Positions 1 through 9,308 are shown, counted from the first letter of the stretch. The stretch is 64,000 bases of DNA from Paenibacillus sp. ACRRY (GCF_022346995.1 NZ_JAKRNM010000002.1:372001-436000), one strand, 5' to 3'. Made by a program: numbers and translations. Notes: a model not told the origin generated them from the sequence alone.

Positions 1-2
1 TG

Positions 3-413
3 TACTATCGTTTTACCCCATATGGTTCTGGTAAGTATCGGATCGCGATTAAAGAGTCAGGAGAGTTTTCGATCGAACCTAGGCTTGAGTTATATACAGA
101 TAAGGAACTGAGCAATGCAATAGCAGCTTCAGTGGAACAGGAGCAGGTATATGGTGAACAGTATACCGTGCTGGAGTGGGAACTGCAGGGTGGACAAACC
201 TATTATCTGAAGCTGAGTGAAAAGGATGGAAAACCGGTTCAAGGTGTCATCAAGGCTGCTCAAATGTACATTCGTAATGATAGCTCTTATGAATATGGCT
301 ATGGCAATCAATTGCTTAAAGTTGTGCTATTTACGGGAGATCAGATTGTATTTGAGTATGATCGCAATGGAAACCTGACGAAACGTACGAAAAAGATTTT
401 CCCCTTTAATTAA
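3..413 (+). CDS. C-terminal part of a secreted protein (5' end outside window)
   Basis: The frame is open from the left edge and ends at a TAA, so only the last 136 residues are visible. The segment looks beta-rich, with a pattern (YRIAI, LELYTD, LEWELQGGQTYYLKL) like the pre-peptidase C-terminal (PPC) beta-sandwich domain of secreted proteins. The extreme C-terminus carries FEYDRNGNLTKR, which is a YD/RHS-type repeat unit. It lies 31 bases before the large RHS gene on the same strand, so it is probably an accessory or fragment of the same wall-associated locus. The function of the whole protein cannot be told from this piece. Confidence 0.7.
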   Translation, partial: YYRFTPYGSGKYRIAIKESGEFSIEPRLELYTDKELSNAIAASVEQEQVYGEQYTVLEWELQGGQTYYLKLSEKDGKPVQGVIKAAQMYIRNDSSYEYGYGNQLLKVVLFTGDQIVFEYDRNGNLTKRTKKIFPFN

Positions 414-444
414 TAATTGTCTAAATCTAGGTTGAGGTGATGGA

Positions 445-3400
445 GTGTTTAAGAAAATAACGATCATTTGGCTTTGCGCCATTTTGGTACTTAGTGGACT
501 CGGTTCTTTTGGATATGGGGGACAAGCAGATGCGGCAGAAGGGAAGGATTCTATTCCTTCTGCAACCTACATTACAATCCATAGTTTAAAAGAGCAATTT
601 GGTATTGGAGAAGACTGGATTGAACAGAAGCTAGATCAAGGGTACTCACTATATCAACTGTACAAGGCTTTGCAAACAGATCGCACAGGCGGCGAGGCTG
701 CAGAGAAATGGCTAGAAACGCAAGAGACTAGTAAACCGATTCAAATGGAGGGGCTAAGCCCTTCCGAAACATTGCAAGAAAACACATTTTCAATTAACGC
801 CATTGAAGAAGATGTTCCAGGTACCGGAACGAACGTGGATGAAACCGCGCTAAACCATGTCGATATCCGGGACGATGCATCACTGTACATGACGTCTTAT
901 GGAGCGGAATCTATTGCCACTGCTACAGGGGAGATGATGGTTAGTAGCACAGACCTCTCTCTACCAGGCCTGATTCCGTTTGATCTGACACGTATCTATG
1001 ACAGTGCTAGAGCAAGTGGACAGCTCGGCGTCCAATACGACGAAACAACACAAACATACTCCAATGTAGTCACGCCACGTAAGGAAGAACTCAATACGGG
1101 GTTGGGACAAGGCTGGCGCTGGGATATACCCTACATGGAAACTCGCGGGGATGAACGGTTTATCCTTATTCCAGGTGTAGGTTATTATCGCCTAAACGCT
1201 AATCTTGAACTGGAAGGTTACGTATGGAATGATTTAACCGTGAAGCAAGATACGACTGTGACCGTGGATGGTCAGTCCAGCAGTTACCGTTTGTCGATCC
1301 GGAATGGCTACGATTATTTGTTTAACGGAACCGGAGAGTTACTGCAAATTACAGATGGTTACCGGAATACGGTGGATTTTCAATATACAACATTGGATGG
1401 AAACCAAGTCATCTCCCGGATTCAAAATAGCGAAGGTCAGGCACTGACTTTTGCTTATGACAACCTGAAGGTTACCGTGCAGCTTGCCGGAACGGACCGG
1501 AAAGTAACGTATACACAGCGGGAAGATGAAGGTATTCGCATTTTGCGAGAGTTTACCGATGCACTGGATCGGACCACGACGTTTACCTACTATTATCCAG
1601 AATCCAAATTCAATTTCCTGCCTGAGCTGCAAAGCAATCAGAATGCGCATGGTGTAATGCATACAGCTTTATTGTCGCGTATTACAAGTCCATCTTCTGC
1701 CATTACGGATTACGCATACATTCCGGCGATTAAGAAAATGGGTGAAGCTTCTTCCTATTTCGTCTTTAAAGTCAGAGAGCGCAAGAGCCATTTCAGTACA
1801 ACTGAAGGCGAAGGCACTTTGGACCAAATCAACTTTGAGTATTCTGGAGAAGATCTGGACTCTTATGGACAATCAGCCACGTGGACAACGAAAATTAAGG
1901 CTGCACATACCGTGGATACGTGGACGTTCTCCAAAACGTTTAGTGCCGTCACTGAACCTGATCTAGTTTATGCAGACCAGCATACACTAACTGGAGATGA
2001 TGTAACCTATTCTACGGAGCTTCAGTACGATAGCCAAACCAAACGGAATCTCCCGACCCAAACGACAGAATGGGTAAGTGAGGGTGGTCGAACTAGTGAA
2101 AAGTTGACTACGACTATCGCATACGATACAAACGGGATGGTGACGTCCGAGAAACAAAGCACCGGACAAGAATCAACTTATTCTTACGAAGTGGGCAAAG
2201 CGCCTTACCATTGGATCAAACCGGTGCGGATCACCACTAAGGTGAATAGCACTTTGGAGCAGTACACGGAACTATCATATAACAATCAAGGGGACATGTT
2301 ACGGACCACCACCAAAAACGGATATGGTGGACAATTGCTCTCTGATTCAGAAGTGAAGCTGGATGATAAAGGCCGCGTCGTCAGTACAACCGACAAAGGC
2401 GGTACATTAGCTAAAGATCGTACAGCAACATTCAGCTATCAGCCGAATGCAGGGCATTTGTTGGAATCGACATCGATGACCGTGCATGATGCTGCTGGTA
2501 AAGCAGAATCTCTTGTGGAGACGTACAGCTACACGTCTGCCAGTGAACTGGAGATAACGACGAATGCTGCCGGAGAACAGGAAACGAATCAATACGACAA
2601 GTCAGGGCGTCTGGTTCGAATAACGCATGCCGATGGTACACAATCGACGATTGCATATGATGACACCAATAACATCATAACAAGCACTTCGCCAGACGGC
2701 ATGGTGACTTCCGAGCGTTACAATCCATTAGGTTTGCTCGTGGAAGAGCAAACGGCGGACGCAACATATAAATATGCCTATGATAGCGAAGGAAACGTGA
2801 CAGCTCTGGAAGATGCTGAGGGAAACGTGACGAGGTATGTGGTCGATGCGTTTGGGCAAATGACAGAGACCCAATATCCGGATGGAACCAGAAACACAAC
2901 AACAATTGATCCTGTTGGACAAACCGTAACGGTTCAGGATGCTTCCGGATACCAGACTCGTGAGAAAATGGATTTACTGGGACGCACGACAGCAGTAGAA
3001 GAATATCGGGACGGTACATTTGCTCCGTTGCAACAAAGAGAATATGACTTGAGTGGCAACGTGACTGCATCCATTGATGGTAATGGGGAGCGGACGACAT
3101 ATACGTACGATGCGCTCGGACAAATGGCAACAGCAACCACGCCCAAGCAAGAAACCAGCCGATATTTTTACAGCTACCAGGGCCAGGTGACCCAAGTTGT
3201 TTCTGCCAACGGCCAAACGGTGACCAAACAGTATGATGAACTGGGCCGGATCATCAAGCAGACCCCACCGAAACTGGATGGTTCTGCGACTACCTTCTAC
3301 TATGATAAAAAGAGTAATTTGATCAAAAAGCAGGATCGGCTCGGAAAGATCACCGAGTATACGTATAACAGCGACAACATGCTTACAGGGTTCAAAGGTC

Positions 3401-5193
3401 CAGATACCTCTGTATCGTATATGTACGACGAGATGGGTCGTAGAACGTCGATGACGGATGATCACGGCAAAACGACCTATTCATACCGTGATACGGACGG
3501 TGTGCTGAGTGGGCTTGCCTTTCCGGATGGAACCCAGCTGGAATATGAAAACAATACCCAGCAGCGGTTGGGATATACCTTGTCCGATGCCAAAGGGCAA
3601 TCCTTGCAGGTACACGGTGAGCTGGACACGATGAACCGGGTCACTTCCATGGATATCACCTCTGGAACAGGGGGCGCTTCAGCGCTCGCAGCATCGGCCC
3701 AGACGCCTGTGGATCGAATGACATTTAGTTATGCGTCGAACAGTTTGCTGGAAAACGTATCGTTTGGGAATGGCCTGAGCACAAGCTATCAGTTCGATGG
3801 TTATGATCTATTAGGAGTTACCGTTTCCCAAGGAACGAGCGCTATTCATCAGTTCGACTATGAATATGATGGAGATAAAAACATCACGTCCCGTACTCAA
3901 AATGGGACAATTGATCAGTTTACGTATGATGAACTTAATCGCATCCAAACGGAATCGGGTTCGCAACAGGAAACCTATACGTATGATTCGAATGGCAACC
4001 GTTACAGTACCGGGAGTGGTAAGGTATACGGACTGAAAGATGCAGAATATACGTATGACAGCCAGAATGGCTTGGTTAAAGCGACCGGTGAAGGCAAAAC
4101 AGTAACCTATAGCTACAACGGGGATGGTTTGCTGTATGAGCGCACCGAAGGTGACCAAACGACTCGTTATTACTACGATGAAGAAGCCAAACTGATGGCG
4201 GAAGCCGAAGTGACATCTGGAAAAGCTGAACTGACCTATGTCTATATCTATGACCTGTATGGGAAACTGTGGGCACGTCAGGACAAGAAAACTGGAAAAT
4301 TGGAATACTACCAATTCAATGGTCATGGCGATGTGGTCGGACTTGTGGATGATGCTGGCCAAGTATTGAACGAGTACACGTATGACATCTGGGGTGGACC
4401 ACGCACAACGGAGGAAACAGTACCGAATGTACTTCGCTATGCGGGGGAATATTGGGATGAGACGGTAGGACTCCAATATTTGCGAGCTCGGTGGTACGAC
4501 CCGGGTATGGCACGATTCATTGGTGAGGATACGTACGAAGGGGAACTGAACGATCCATTGAGCTTGAATTTGTATTCATACGTTCATAACAATCCATTGA
4601 AGTATGTAGATCCGACTGGTCATGTTGCTTGGTTAATTCATGGGACATGGAGTGACAAGGATACGTGGACTAAGGATTTCCGTGGTTATCTTGAGGGTAT
4701 GTTAGATGAGTCGGTTGCGAGACTTAGTTGGACTGGGAAAAATAATGTTCCAGCTCGCGATGAAGCAGCCAAAGACTTGACAGATAGAATATACAGGTTT
4801 TACTTATCCAATCCCAAAGAACCAATCAGACTGATAGGTCATAGTCACGGAGGAAATGTTGCAATCATGATAGCCAATAATTTGGCTAAGTTAGGAGTGC
4901 ATGTGGATACATTGATCACTATAGCTACACCAGTACGGGAGTATCAACTGTCAACAAAAGTTGGGCAACACATACAAGTATATAATAGTTATGATATTGT
5001 TCAAAATAATGGAGGTAGCATAAAAAAGAGCGCTAAAGCAAGAAGGACTTTTGAAAATGCTCTAAATATTGAGGTTATCCTTCCAGAAAAAGAAAGAGAA
5101 TTCTATTGGAAAGGACAAGGAGTCGTAAATCATTCTTCTATGCATAGTAATGTTAATGTTTGGAAGAAATATATTGAACCAAAGCTGAAATGA
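445..5193 (+). CDS. Secreted RHS/YD-repeat polymorphic toxin with alpha/beta-hydrolase (lipase-like) C-terminal tip
   Basis: Start is GTG 445 behind a GAGGTGATG Shine-Dalgarno. Residues 1-31 form a Sec signal peptide (FKKITIIWLCAILVLSG then an Ala-rich end). From about residue 150 to 1300 there are many YD repeats (YDxxGN/YDxxGR), which fold into the RHS cocoon. The RHS core ends near residue 1393 with the hallmark DPTGH. The remaining 190 residues are a different, AT-richer domain with a GHSHGG nucleophile elbow (Ser about 1467), a likely Asp in YNSYDIVQ and a likely His in VNHSSMH, which is an alpha/beta-hydrolase triad of the PGAP1/lipase type. By analogy with Bacillus WapA it should be an exported, contact-dependent antibacterial effector whose tip is the toxin. 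WapA-type wall-binding repeats were not recognised. The next gene is the candidate immunity protein. The toxin role is inferred; the architecture is visible. Confidence 0.9.
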   Translation: MFKKITIIWLCAILVLSGLGSFGYGGQADAAEGKDSIPSATYITIHSLKEQFGIGEDWIEQKLDQGYSLYQLYKALQTDRTGGEAAEKWLETQETSKPIQMEGLSPSETLQENTFSINAIEEDVPGTGTNVDETALNHVDIRDDASLYMTSYGAESIATATGEMMVSSTDLSLPGLIPFDLTRIYDSARASGQLGVQYDETTQTYSNVVTPRKEELNTGLGQGWRWDIPYMETRGDERFILIPGVGYYRLNANLELEGYVWNDLTVKQDTTVTVDGQSSSYRLSIRNGYDYLFNGTGELLQITDGYRNTVDFQYTTLDGNQVISRIQNSEGQALTFAYDNLKVTVQLAGTDRKVTYTQREDEGIRILREFTDALDRTTTFTYYYPESKFNFLPELQSNQNAHGVMHTALLSRITSPSSAITDYAYIPAIKKMGEASSYFVFKVRERKSHFSTTEGEGTLDQINFEYSGEDLDSYGQSATWTTKIKAAHTVDTWTFSKTFSAVTEPDLVYADQHTLTGDDVTYSTELQYDSQTKRNLPTQTTEWVSEGGRTSEKLTTTIAYDTNGMVTSEKQSTGQESTYSYEVGKAPYHWIKPVRITTKVNSTLEQYTELSYNNQGDMLRTTTKNGYGGQLLSDSEVKLDDKGRVVSTTDKGGTLAKDRTATFSYQPNAGHLLESTSMTVHDAAGKAESLVETYSYTSASELEITTNAAGEQETNQYDKSGRLVRITHADGTQSTIAYDDTNNIITSTSPDGMVTSERYNPLGLLVEEQTADATYKYAYDSEGNVTALEDAEGNVTRYVVDAFGQMTETQYPDGTRNTTTIDPVGQTVTVQDASGYQTREKMDLLGRTTAVEEYRDGTFAPLQQREYDLSGNVTASIDGNGERTTYTYDALGQMATATTPKQETSRYFYSYQGQVTQVVSANGQTVTKQYDELGRIIKQTPPKLDGSATTFYYDKKSNLIKKQDRLGKITEYTYNSDNMLTGFKGPDTSVSYMYDEMGRRTSMTDDHGKTTYSYRDTDGVLSGLAFPDGTQLEYENNTQQRLGYTLSDAKGQSLQVHGELDTMNRVTSMDITSGTGGASALAASAQTPVDRMTFSYASNSLLENVSFGNGLSTSYQFDGYDLLGVTVSQGTSAIHQFDYEYDGDKNITSRTQNGTIDQFTYDELNRIQTESGSQQETYTYDSNGNRYSTGSGKVYGLKDAEYTYDSQNGLVKATGEGKTVTYSYNGDGLLYERTEGDQTTRYYYDEEAKLMAEAEVTSGKAELTYVYIYDLYGKLWARQDKKTGKLEYYQFNGHGDVVGLVDDAGQVLNEYTYDIWGGPRTTEETVPNVLRYAGEYWDETVGLQYLRARWYDPGMARFIGEDTYEGELNDPLSLNLYSYVHNNPLKYVDPTGHVAWLIHGTWSDKDTWTKDFRGYLEGMLDESVARLSWTGKNNVPARDEAAKDLTDRIYRFYLSNPKEPIRLIGHSHGGNVAIMIANNLAKLGVHVDTLITIATPVREYQLSTKVGQHIQVYNSYDIVQNNGGSIKKSAKARRTFENALNIEVILPEKEREFYWKGQGVVNHSSMHSNVNVWKKYIEPKLK
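3373..4624 (+). repeat. RHS core, copy 1 of a direct repeat
   Basis: This 1.25 kb block inside the large RHS gene matches 6119-7370 almost base for base. In the first 340 bases only two or three substitutions separate the copies; differences become commoner toward the 3' end. Similarity stops abruptly just after the DPxGH codons, exactly where the toxin tip begins. The pair offers a long homology arm for tip exchange. Confidence 0.93.
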
Positions 5194-5235
5194 TCGTGAC
5201 AGTGTTAGTTTATTACTAAATTAGGAGGTGACAGA

Positions 5236-5871
5236 ATGTCGACTTGGATTAAACTCATGTGGATTGCTGCTAGTTTCATTAATTTATCAGTATTTATTTG
5301 GTTTTTAATAGGGGCTACTTCTAATTTTCAAAAGTCACTAGACTTGATTGGGTTACCAATCATGCTATTCTATGGCGTCCCTTCTTTAATTATTAACATC
5401 ATTTCAATTGTAATTCTCATGAAAAAATGGAATTCCCAGTTAAGTGCATCTATCATGATCTTGGGCGTGGTGTTCATCTTTGTATTATTGTACTGCACTC
5501 CAGCTTTTATAAATGCTTTACAACACTCTGGAGGAAGAGAGAAAGTAGAGTCTGATCCCGTTAGGTATACATCTGATCAAAGATATCAGTATAATATCGA
5601 GTTGATGAAAGCGTCAAAGAATAGCAATCAGATGAATTTAATTGTTAGAGAAGTATCTGGTAGTGCAACCGGGGTAAAAGCTATTCAATTAGATTTAGAC
5701 ACTAATGAAATAAAATCAACAATATCTGGTCCGGGTTCTAATTGGCAGTGGGCCATTTTAGAGCCAACAACTATCCCTGCACTATACAAGCTCAGTACAA
5801 CTGAAAGTTTAGGTGTTAAAAAGGTATATATGATCGATATTGGAGAAGGATCATGGGAAGAAATAAAGTGA
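5236..5871 (+). CDS. Small membrane protein, candidate immunity protein for the hydrolase tip
   Basis: ATG 5236 follows an AGGAGGTGA Shine-Dalgarno, 42 bases after the RHS stop codon. Residues about 6-26, 38-60 and 70-92 are hydrophobic and predict three membrane helices; residues about 95-211 form a soluble domain ending in IDIGEGSWEEIK. No family was recognised. The position immediately downstream of a toxin tip, the same strand and the AT-rich composition shared with that tip are typical of cognate immunity genes. A membrane location would suit protection against a lipase or membrane-directed toxin. This role is inferred from context only. Confidence 0.75.
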   Translation: MSTWIKLMWIAASFINLSVFIWFLIGATSNFQKSLDLIGLPIMLFYGVPSLIINIISIVILMKKWNSQLSASIMILGVVFIFVLLYCTPAFINALQHSGGREKVESDPVRYTSDQRYQYNIELMKASKNSNQMNLIVREVSGSATGVKAIQLDLDTNEIKSTISGPGSNWQWAILEPTTIPALYKLSTTESLGVKKVYMIDIGEGSWEEIK

Positions 5872-5944
5872 GTAAATGAGAGGATCTCAGAGCAATAATA
5901 CATTTACTTCCCAACCAAAACACAAGATTCCTTTACTTGCTACG

Positions 5945-5976
5945 ACCGTTTCCGTATTTATTCGGAAACGGTTGTT
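5945..5976 (+). terminator. Hairpin after the candidate immunity gene
   Basis: ACCGTTTCCG and CGGAAACGGT pair perfectly around an eight-base loop, followed by a weak T-rich stretch. It probably ends the RHS-immunity transcript and insulates the downstream cassette. Confidence 0.55.
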
Positions 5977-5993
5977 TACTATAGCTCTGGTTA

Positions 5994-6119
5994 TGCGCGT
6001 TATTGGAGTTTAGCGGATTTGGTTCTTGTGGTTACAGTGGATAAGTGGCTGTGGTAGAAGGAAAGGATTTCATTCCTTTCAATTAACGCCATTGAAGAAG
6101 ATGTTCCAGGTACCGGAAC
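5994..6119 (+). pseudogene. Degenerate 5' scar of a second RHS gene
   Basis: The stretch about 5996-6078 aligns with the signal-peptide codons at about 476-560 of the large RHS gene (for example GGTTCTT, GTAGAAGG, AAGGATT and ATTCCTT in register) but has an in-frame TAA where the intact gene has a glutamine codon. At about 6077 it jumps to the equivalent of position 788, and at about 6119 to the equivalent of position 3373. Short shared bases at both joins suggest deletion at microhomology. The scar is also out of frame with the core that follows, so it cannot supply a signal peptide. Confidence 0.85.
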
Positions 6120-7370
6120 AACATGCTTACAGGGTTCAAAGGTCCAGATACCTCTGTATCGTATATGTACGACGAGATGGGTCGTAGAACGTCGATGACG
6201 GATGATCACGGCAAAACGACCTATTCATACCGTGATACGGACGGTGTGCTGAGTGGGCTTGCCTTCCCGGATGGAACCCAGCTGGAATATGAAAACAATA
6301 CCCAGCAGCGGTTGGGATATACCTTGTCCGATGCCAAAGGGCAATCCTTGCAGGTACACGGTGAGCTGGACACGATGAACCGGGTCACTTCCATGGATAT
6401 CACCTCCGGAACAGGGGGCGCTTCAGCGCTCGCAGCATCGGCCCAGACGCCTGTGGATCGAATGACCTTTAGTTATTCATCGAACAGTTTGCTGGAAAAC
6501 GTATCGTTTGGGAAAGGCCTTAGCACAAGCTATCAGTTCGATGGTTATGATCTGGCAGGAGTCACCGTTTCCCAAGGAACGAACGCAATTCATCAATTCG
6601 ACTATGAATACGATGGAAACAAAAACATCACGTCCCGTACTCAGAATGGAACAAGTGATCAGTTTACGTATGATGAACTTAGTCGCATCCAAACGGAATC
6701 GGGTTCGCAGCAGGAAACATACACGTATGATTCGAATGGCAACCGGTACAGTACCGGGAGTGGTAGGGTATACGGACTGAAAGATGCAGAATATACGTAT
6801 GACAGCCAGAATCGCTTGGTTAAAGCGACCGGGGAAGGCAAAACAGTAACCTATAGCTACAACGGGGACGGTTTGCTGTATGAGCGCACCGAAGGTGACC
6901 AAACGACTCGTTATTACTACGATGAAGAAGCCAAACTGATGGCGGAAGCCGAAGTGATGTCCGGTAAAGCTGAACTGACCTATGTCTATATCTATGACCT
7001 GTATGGGAAACTGTGGGCACGTCAGGACAAGAAAACTGGAAAATTGGAATACTACCAATTCAATGGTCATGGCGATGTAGTCGGACTTGTGGATGATGCT
7101 GGACAAGTGTTGAATGAGTATACGTATGATATCTGGGGTGGACCGCTTACGGCGGAGGAAACAGTGCCGAATGTGCTTCGTTATGCCGGTGAATACTGGG
7201 ATGAAGTGGTAGGACTGCAGTATTTGAGAGCTCGTTGGTATGATCCAAGCATGGCAAGGTTTATTGGCGAGGATACGTACGAAGGTGAATTGAGTGATCC
7301 ACTGAGTTTGAATTTGTATGCGTATGTGAGCAATAATCCGTTGAAGTTTGTAGATCCAAGTGGTCACGCG
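6119..7370 (+). repeat. RHS core, copy 2 of a direct repeat
   Basis: Near-identical second copy of 3373-4624. Both copies end at the DPxGH motif and then diverge completely into different toxin tips. It lies in the same orientation, so a crossover between the copies would delete the intervening tip and immunity gene and fuse the second tip to the full-length RHS protein. Confidence 0.93.
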
Positions 7371-7973
7371 CCAATCGTAGGAGATAGTCCTTATGATACT
7401 GTCCCGCCGAATACTGTTAATGGATATACAGTATATGTAACTAAAAAGCAATTAACTCAACTCGGATTTCAAAATATAACAAATAACATGGTGAAAGACT
7501 TGAATGTTACGTTAGGGACTTTTGATATAACGACCAAAGAAAGGATTAGTCATTTTCTATCACAAGTTATGCAAGAATCGGAATTGGGAAGATGGACTAC
7601 TGAACTTGGTGATAAAAATTATTTTTCAAAATATGAGCCTGGAACCAAGTTAGGCAAACAACTTGGTAATACAAAAAAGGGCGATGGTTATAAATTTAGA
7701 GGCGCCGGATATATACAAATGACAGGCAGGTATAACTACCAACGTTTTGCAGACGCTATGGGGGACTCAAAAATCATGAAAATAGGTGCTGAGTATGTTG
7801 CTGAAAATTATGCATGGCGAGCTGCAGGATTTTGGTGGGATGATAAAAAGATGAATAAACTAGTAGATTCAGGAGCTTCAGTTACTCAAGTGACAAAACG
7901 AGTTAACGGTGGAACAAACCATCTTGCTAATAGAAAAAAATACTACGCACTTGTTAAGAAAATTCTACACTAG
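6123..7973 (+). CDS. Orphan RHS core with GH19 chitinase/muramidase-like C-terminal tip
   Basis: The open frame starts at ATG 6123, an internal methionine of the RHS core (MLTGFKGPDTS) with no convincing Shine-Dalgarno and no signal peptide, so as it stands it is probably not a functional secreted protein. Residues 1-411 are the RHS core ending DPSGH. Residues about 416-616 are a glycoside hydrolase 19-like domain: SHFLSQVMQESELGRW carries the likely catalytic Glu, followed by YKFRGAGYIQMTGRYNY and the terminal RVNGGTNHLANR, all hallmark GH19 blocks found in chitinases and phage muramidases. This tip would attack peptidoglycan or chitin. The lipoprotein gene that follows is the likely immunity partner. 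The best reading is a silent, recombinable toxin cassette. Confidence 0.85.
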   Translation: MLTGFKGPDTSVSYMYDEMGRRTSMTDDHGKTTYSYRDTDGVLSGLAFPDGTQLEYENNTQQRLGYTLSDAKGQSLQVHGELDTMNRVTSMDITSGTGGASALAASAQTPVDRMTFSYSSNSLLENVSFGKGLSTSYQFDGYDLAGVTVSQGTNAIHQFDYEYDGNKNITSRTQNGTSDQFTYDELSRIQTESGSQQETYTYDSNGNRYSTGSGRVYGLKDAEYTYDSQNRLVKATGEGKTVTYSYNGDGLLYERTEGDQTTRYYYDEEAKLMAEAEVMSGKAELTYVYIYDLYGKLWARQDKKTGKLEYYQFNGHGDVVGLVDDAGQVLNEYTYDIWGGPLTAEETVPNVLRYAGEYWDEVVGLQYLRARWYDPSMARFIGEDTYEGELSDPLSLNLYAYVSNNPLKFVDPSGHAPIVGDSPYDTVPPNTVNGYTVYVTKKQLTQLGFQNITNNMVKDLNVTLGTFDITTKERISHFLSQVMQESELGRWTTELGDKNYFSKYEPGTKLGKQLGNTKKGDGYKFRGAGYIQMTGRYNYQRFADAMGDSKIMKIGAEYVAENYAWRAAGFWWDDKKMNKLVDSGASVTQVTKRVNGGTNHLANRKKYYALVKKILH

Positions 7974-8010
7974 TAATAGATTTATCACTTGGAATGGAGA
8001 TGAATAAAGA

Positions 8011-8772
8011 ATGAAAAATTGGTTGTTGATTTTAATACCAGTTTTACTATTAATGTCCTGTAATGCGAATGTTGATTTGTACTCAGATCAAGCAAAAAGT
8101 AATAATGACTTGAGTATAGAAGAGGGTTTTACAATTAAAAATAGTAATTACTCTAAAAATAATATTAATATTGTATATCCACAGATAGTTGATATTACAA
8201 ATGCTGAGAAAATAAATGCACTGATTCAAAATGAAGCCACGAGAATAGTTAATTCCTATTCACTAGAAAAAGATAATCTTGATATAAACTATCGAATTAT
8301 GTATAAAAATTATGAATTAATAAGTATTCAATACTTTGGGTCAGTATTTACAGAAGGTGCACCCTACCCTTCAAATGTTTTTTACACATCGAATATTGAT
8401 TTAAAGAAGGGATCGAGAGTTAAATTATCTGACTTAATTGAGGTTAATGATGCATTCGTAGAAAAGTTTAAAGAAGGAAGTTACAAAAGTTATGATAAGG
8501 ATTTGAATTTGTTAGATAATGGAGTCTTAACAGAAATCTTGAGTGGATACAGTAGTAAAGATTTAATAAGTTATTTTAAACAATCAGATACAGTAGGCGA
8601 AGTGAATGATTCAGAAACATATAGCTATATCACTCAAGATGCCATTGGAGTCAGTATTTCAGTTCCTCATGCACTAGGTGACCATTTAGAAATGGAAATC
8701 AGTTTTTCAAATTTAATAAATAATATTAAGAAGGGAAATGAAGTTTTATTGGAAATGGTAGGAGAAGAATGA
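8011..8772 (+). CDS. RsiV/DUF3298-like lipoprotein, candidate immunity to the GH19 tip
   Basis: ATG 8011 begins 37 bases after the GH19 tip, behind GGAGATGAA. The N-terminus MKNWLLILIPVLLLMSC is a lipoprotein signal with the lipobox LMSC, so the mature protein would be anchored outside the membrane. The rest resembles the DUF4163/DUF3298 fold of RsiV and PdaC: an N-terminal strand with the block NINIVYPQIVD, then a mid-protein FTEGAPYPSNVFYTSNIDLKKGSRVKLSDLI segment typical of DUF3298 (quoted here as separate blocks FTEGAPYPSN and SRVKLSDLI). In Bacillus subtilis RsiV binds lysozyme directly. An extracellular RsiV-like protein beside a peptidoglycan-hydrolase toxin fits an immunity role. The base composition is strikingly AT-rich. 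The fold assignment is moderate; the function is inferred. Confidence 0.72.
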   Translation: MKNWLLILIPVLLLMSCNANVDLYSDQAKSNNDLSIEEGFTIKNSNYSKNNINIVYPQIVDITNAEKINALIQNEATRIVNSYSLEKDNLDINYRIMYKNYELISIQYFGSVFTEGAPYPSNVFYTSNIDLKKGSRVKLSDLIEVNDAFVEKFKEGSYKSYDKDLNLLDNGVLTEILSGYSSKDLISYFKQSDTVGEVNDSETYSYITQDAIGVSISVPHALGDHLEMEISFSNLINNIKKGNEVLLEMVGEE

Positions 8773-8883
8773 AAGTGAGAGAAGCGTTTGTCTCTTGTGA
8801 GGAGGATCCCAAATAGAAAAAGTATGCTCTGGTTAAAAGAACTTATACCATCCAAGTAGAATTCCTAAGAAGCAGACTTTAGC

Positions 8884-8926
8884 AACCTTAGTTTGGTATT
8901 CCACTGAACTAAGGTTTTTCTTTTTT
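8884..8926 (+). terminator. Rho-independent terminator
   Basis: CCTTAGTT pairs with AACTAAGG across a short loop and is followed by TTTTTCTTTTTT. It ends the toxin-locus transcription. Confidence 0.85.
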
Positions 8927-9308
8927 GAAACGATTAGTGTGTAAATTGATATAAGTTAGTTTAACTTAGGTAAAAAAGCTATATTATAAAAGGGGAAATT
9001 TGTATAACGATATGAGAATGTGACCTATGCAAGTCCTTTGATGTTGTGTTACTCCCTGTTAGACTACAAGGAAAAAAGATGAACTTGATTTTGTATTACG
9101 AAGAGGATTTTATGGTTAAAAAGGACAATCATTCTGTCAATATTCCTTAAAATTAAATTTTTGGATGCCCTAAAAAAGTTTAGTATGAGAAGAAAATAGG
9201 TTTTATGGAGGCGGTACGGTGGTTTTTTGTGGGTCATAATGCATATGAACAATGTGATGCATGCAACTGGAAATGTATTCATATTCTAAGGGGGAAATTA
9301 ACAAAGTA
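8927..9308. other. Intergenic, AT-rich, no supportable gene
   Basis: About 380 bases between two terminators. Short open frames exist on both strands but none has a credible Shine-Dalgarno and recognisable protein. It separates the toxin island from the SLH gene on the other strand. Confidence 0.6.

Noticed and set aside
6477-7451. 324-codon open frame antisense to the RHS core, and a similar one at 3811-4476
   Set aside because: It mirrors the repetitive YD codons, exists in both copies for that reason, has no Shine-Dalgarno and encodes no recognisable domain.
1-8900. Transposon or prophage origin of the toxin locus
   Set aside because: No transposase, integrase, terminal inverted repeat or tRNA was found near it; horizontal origin of the tips is suggested only by composition.
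9064-9282. 72-codon reverse frame in the gap after the toxin locus
   Set aside because: AT-driven open frame, no ribosome-binding site.
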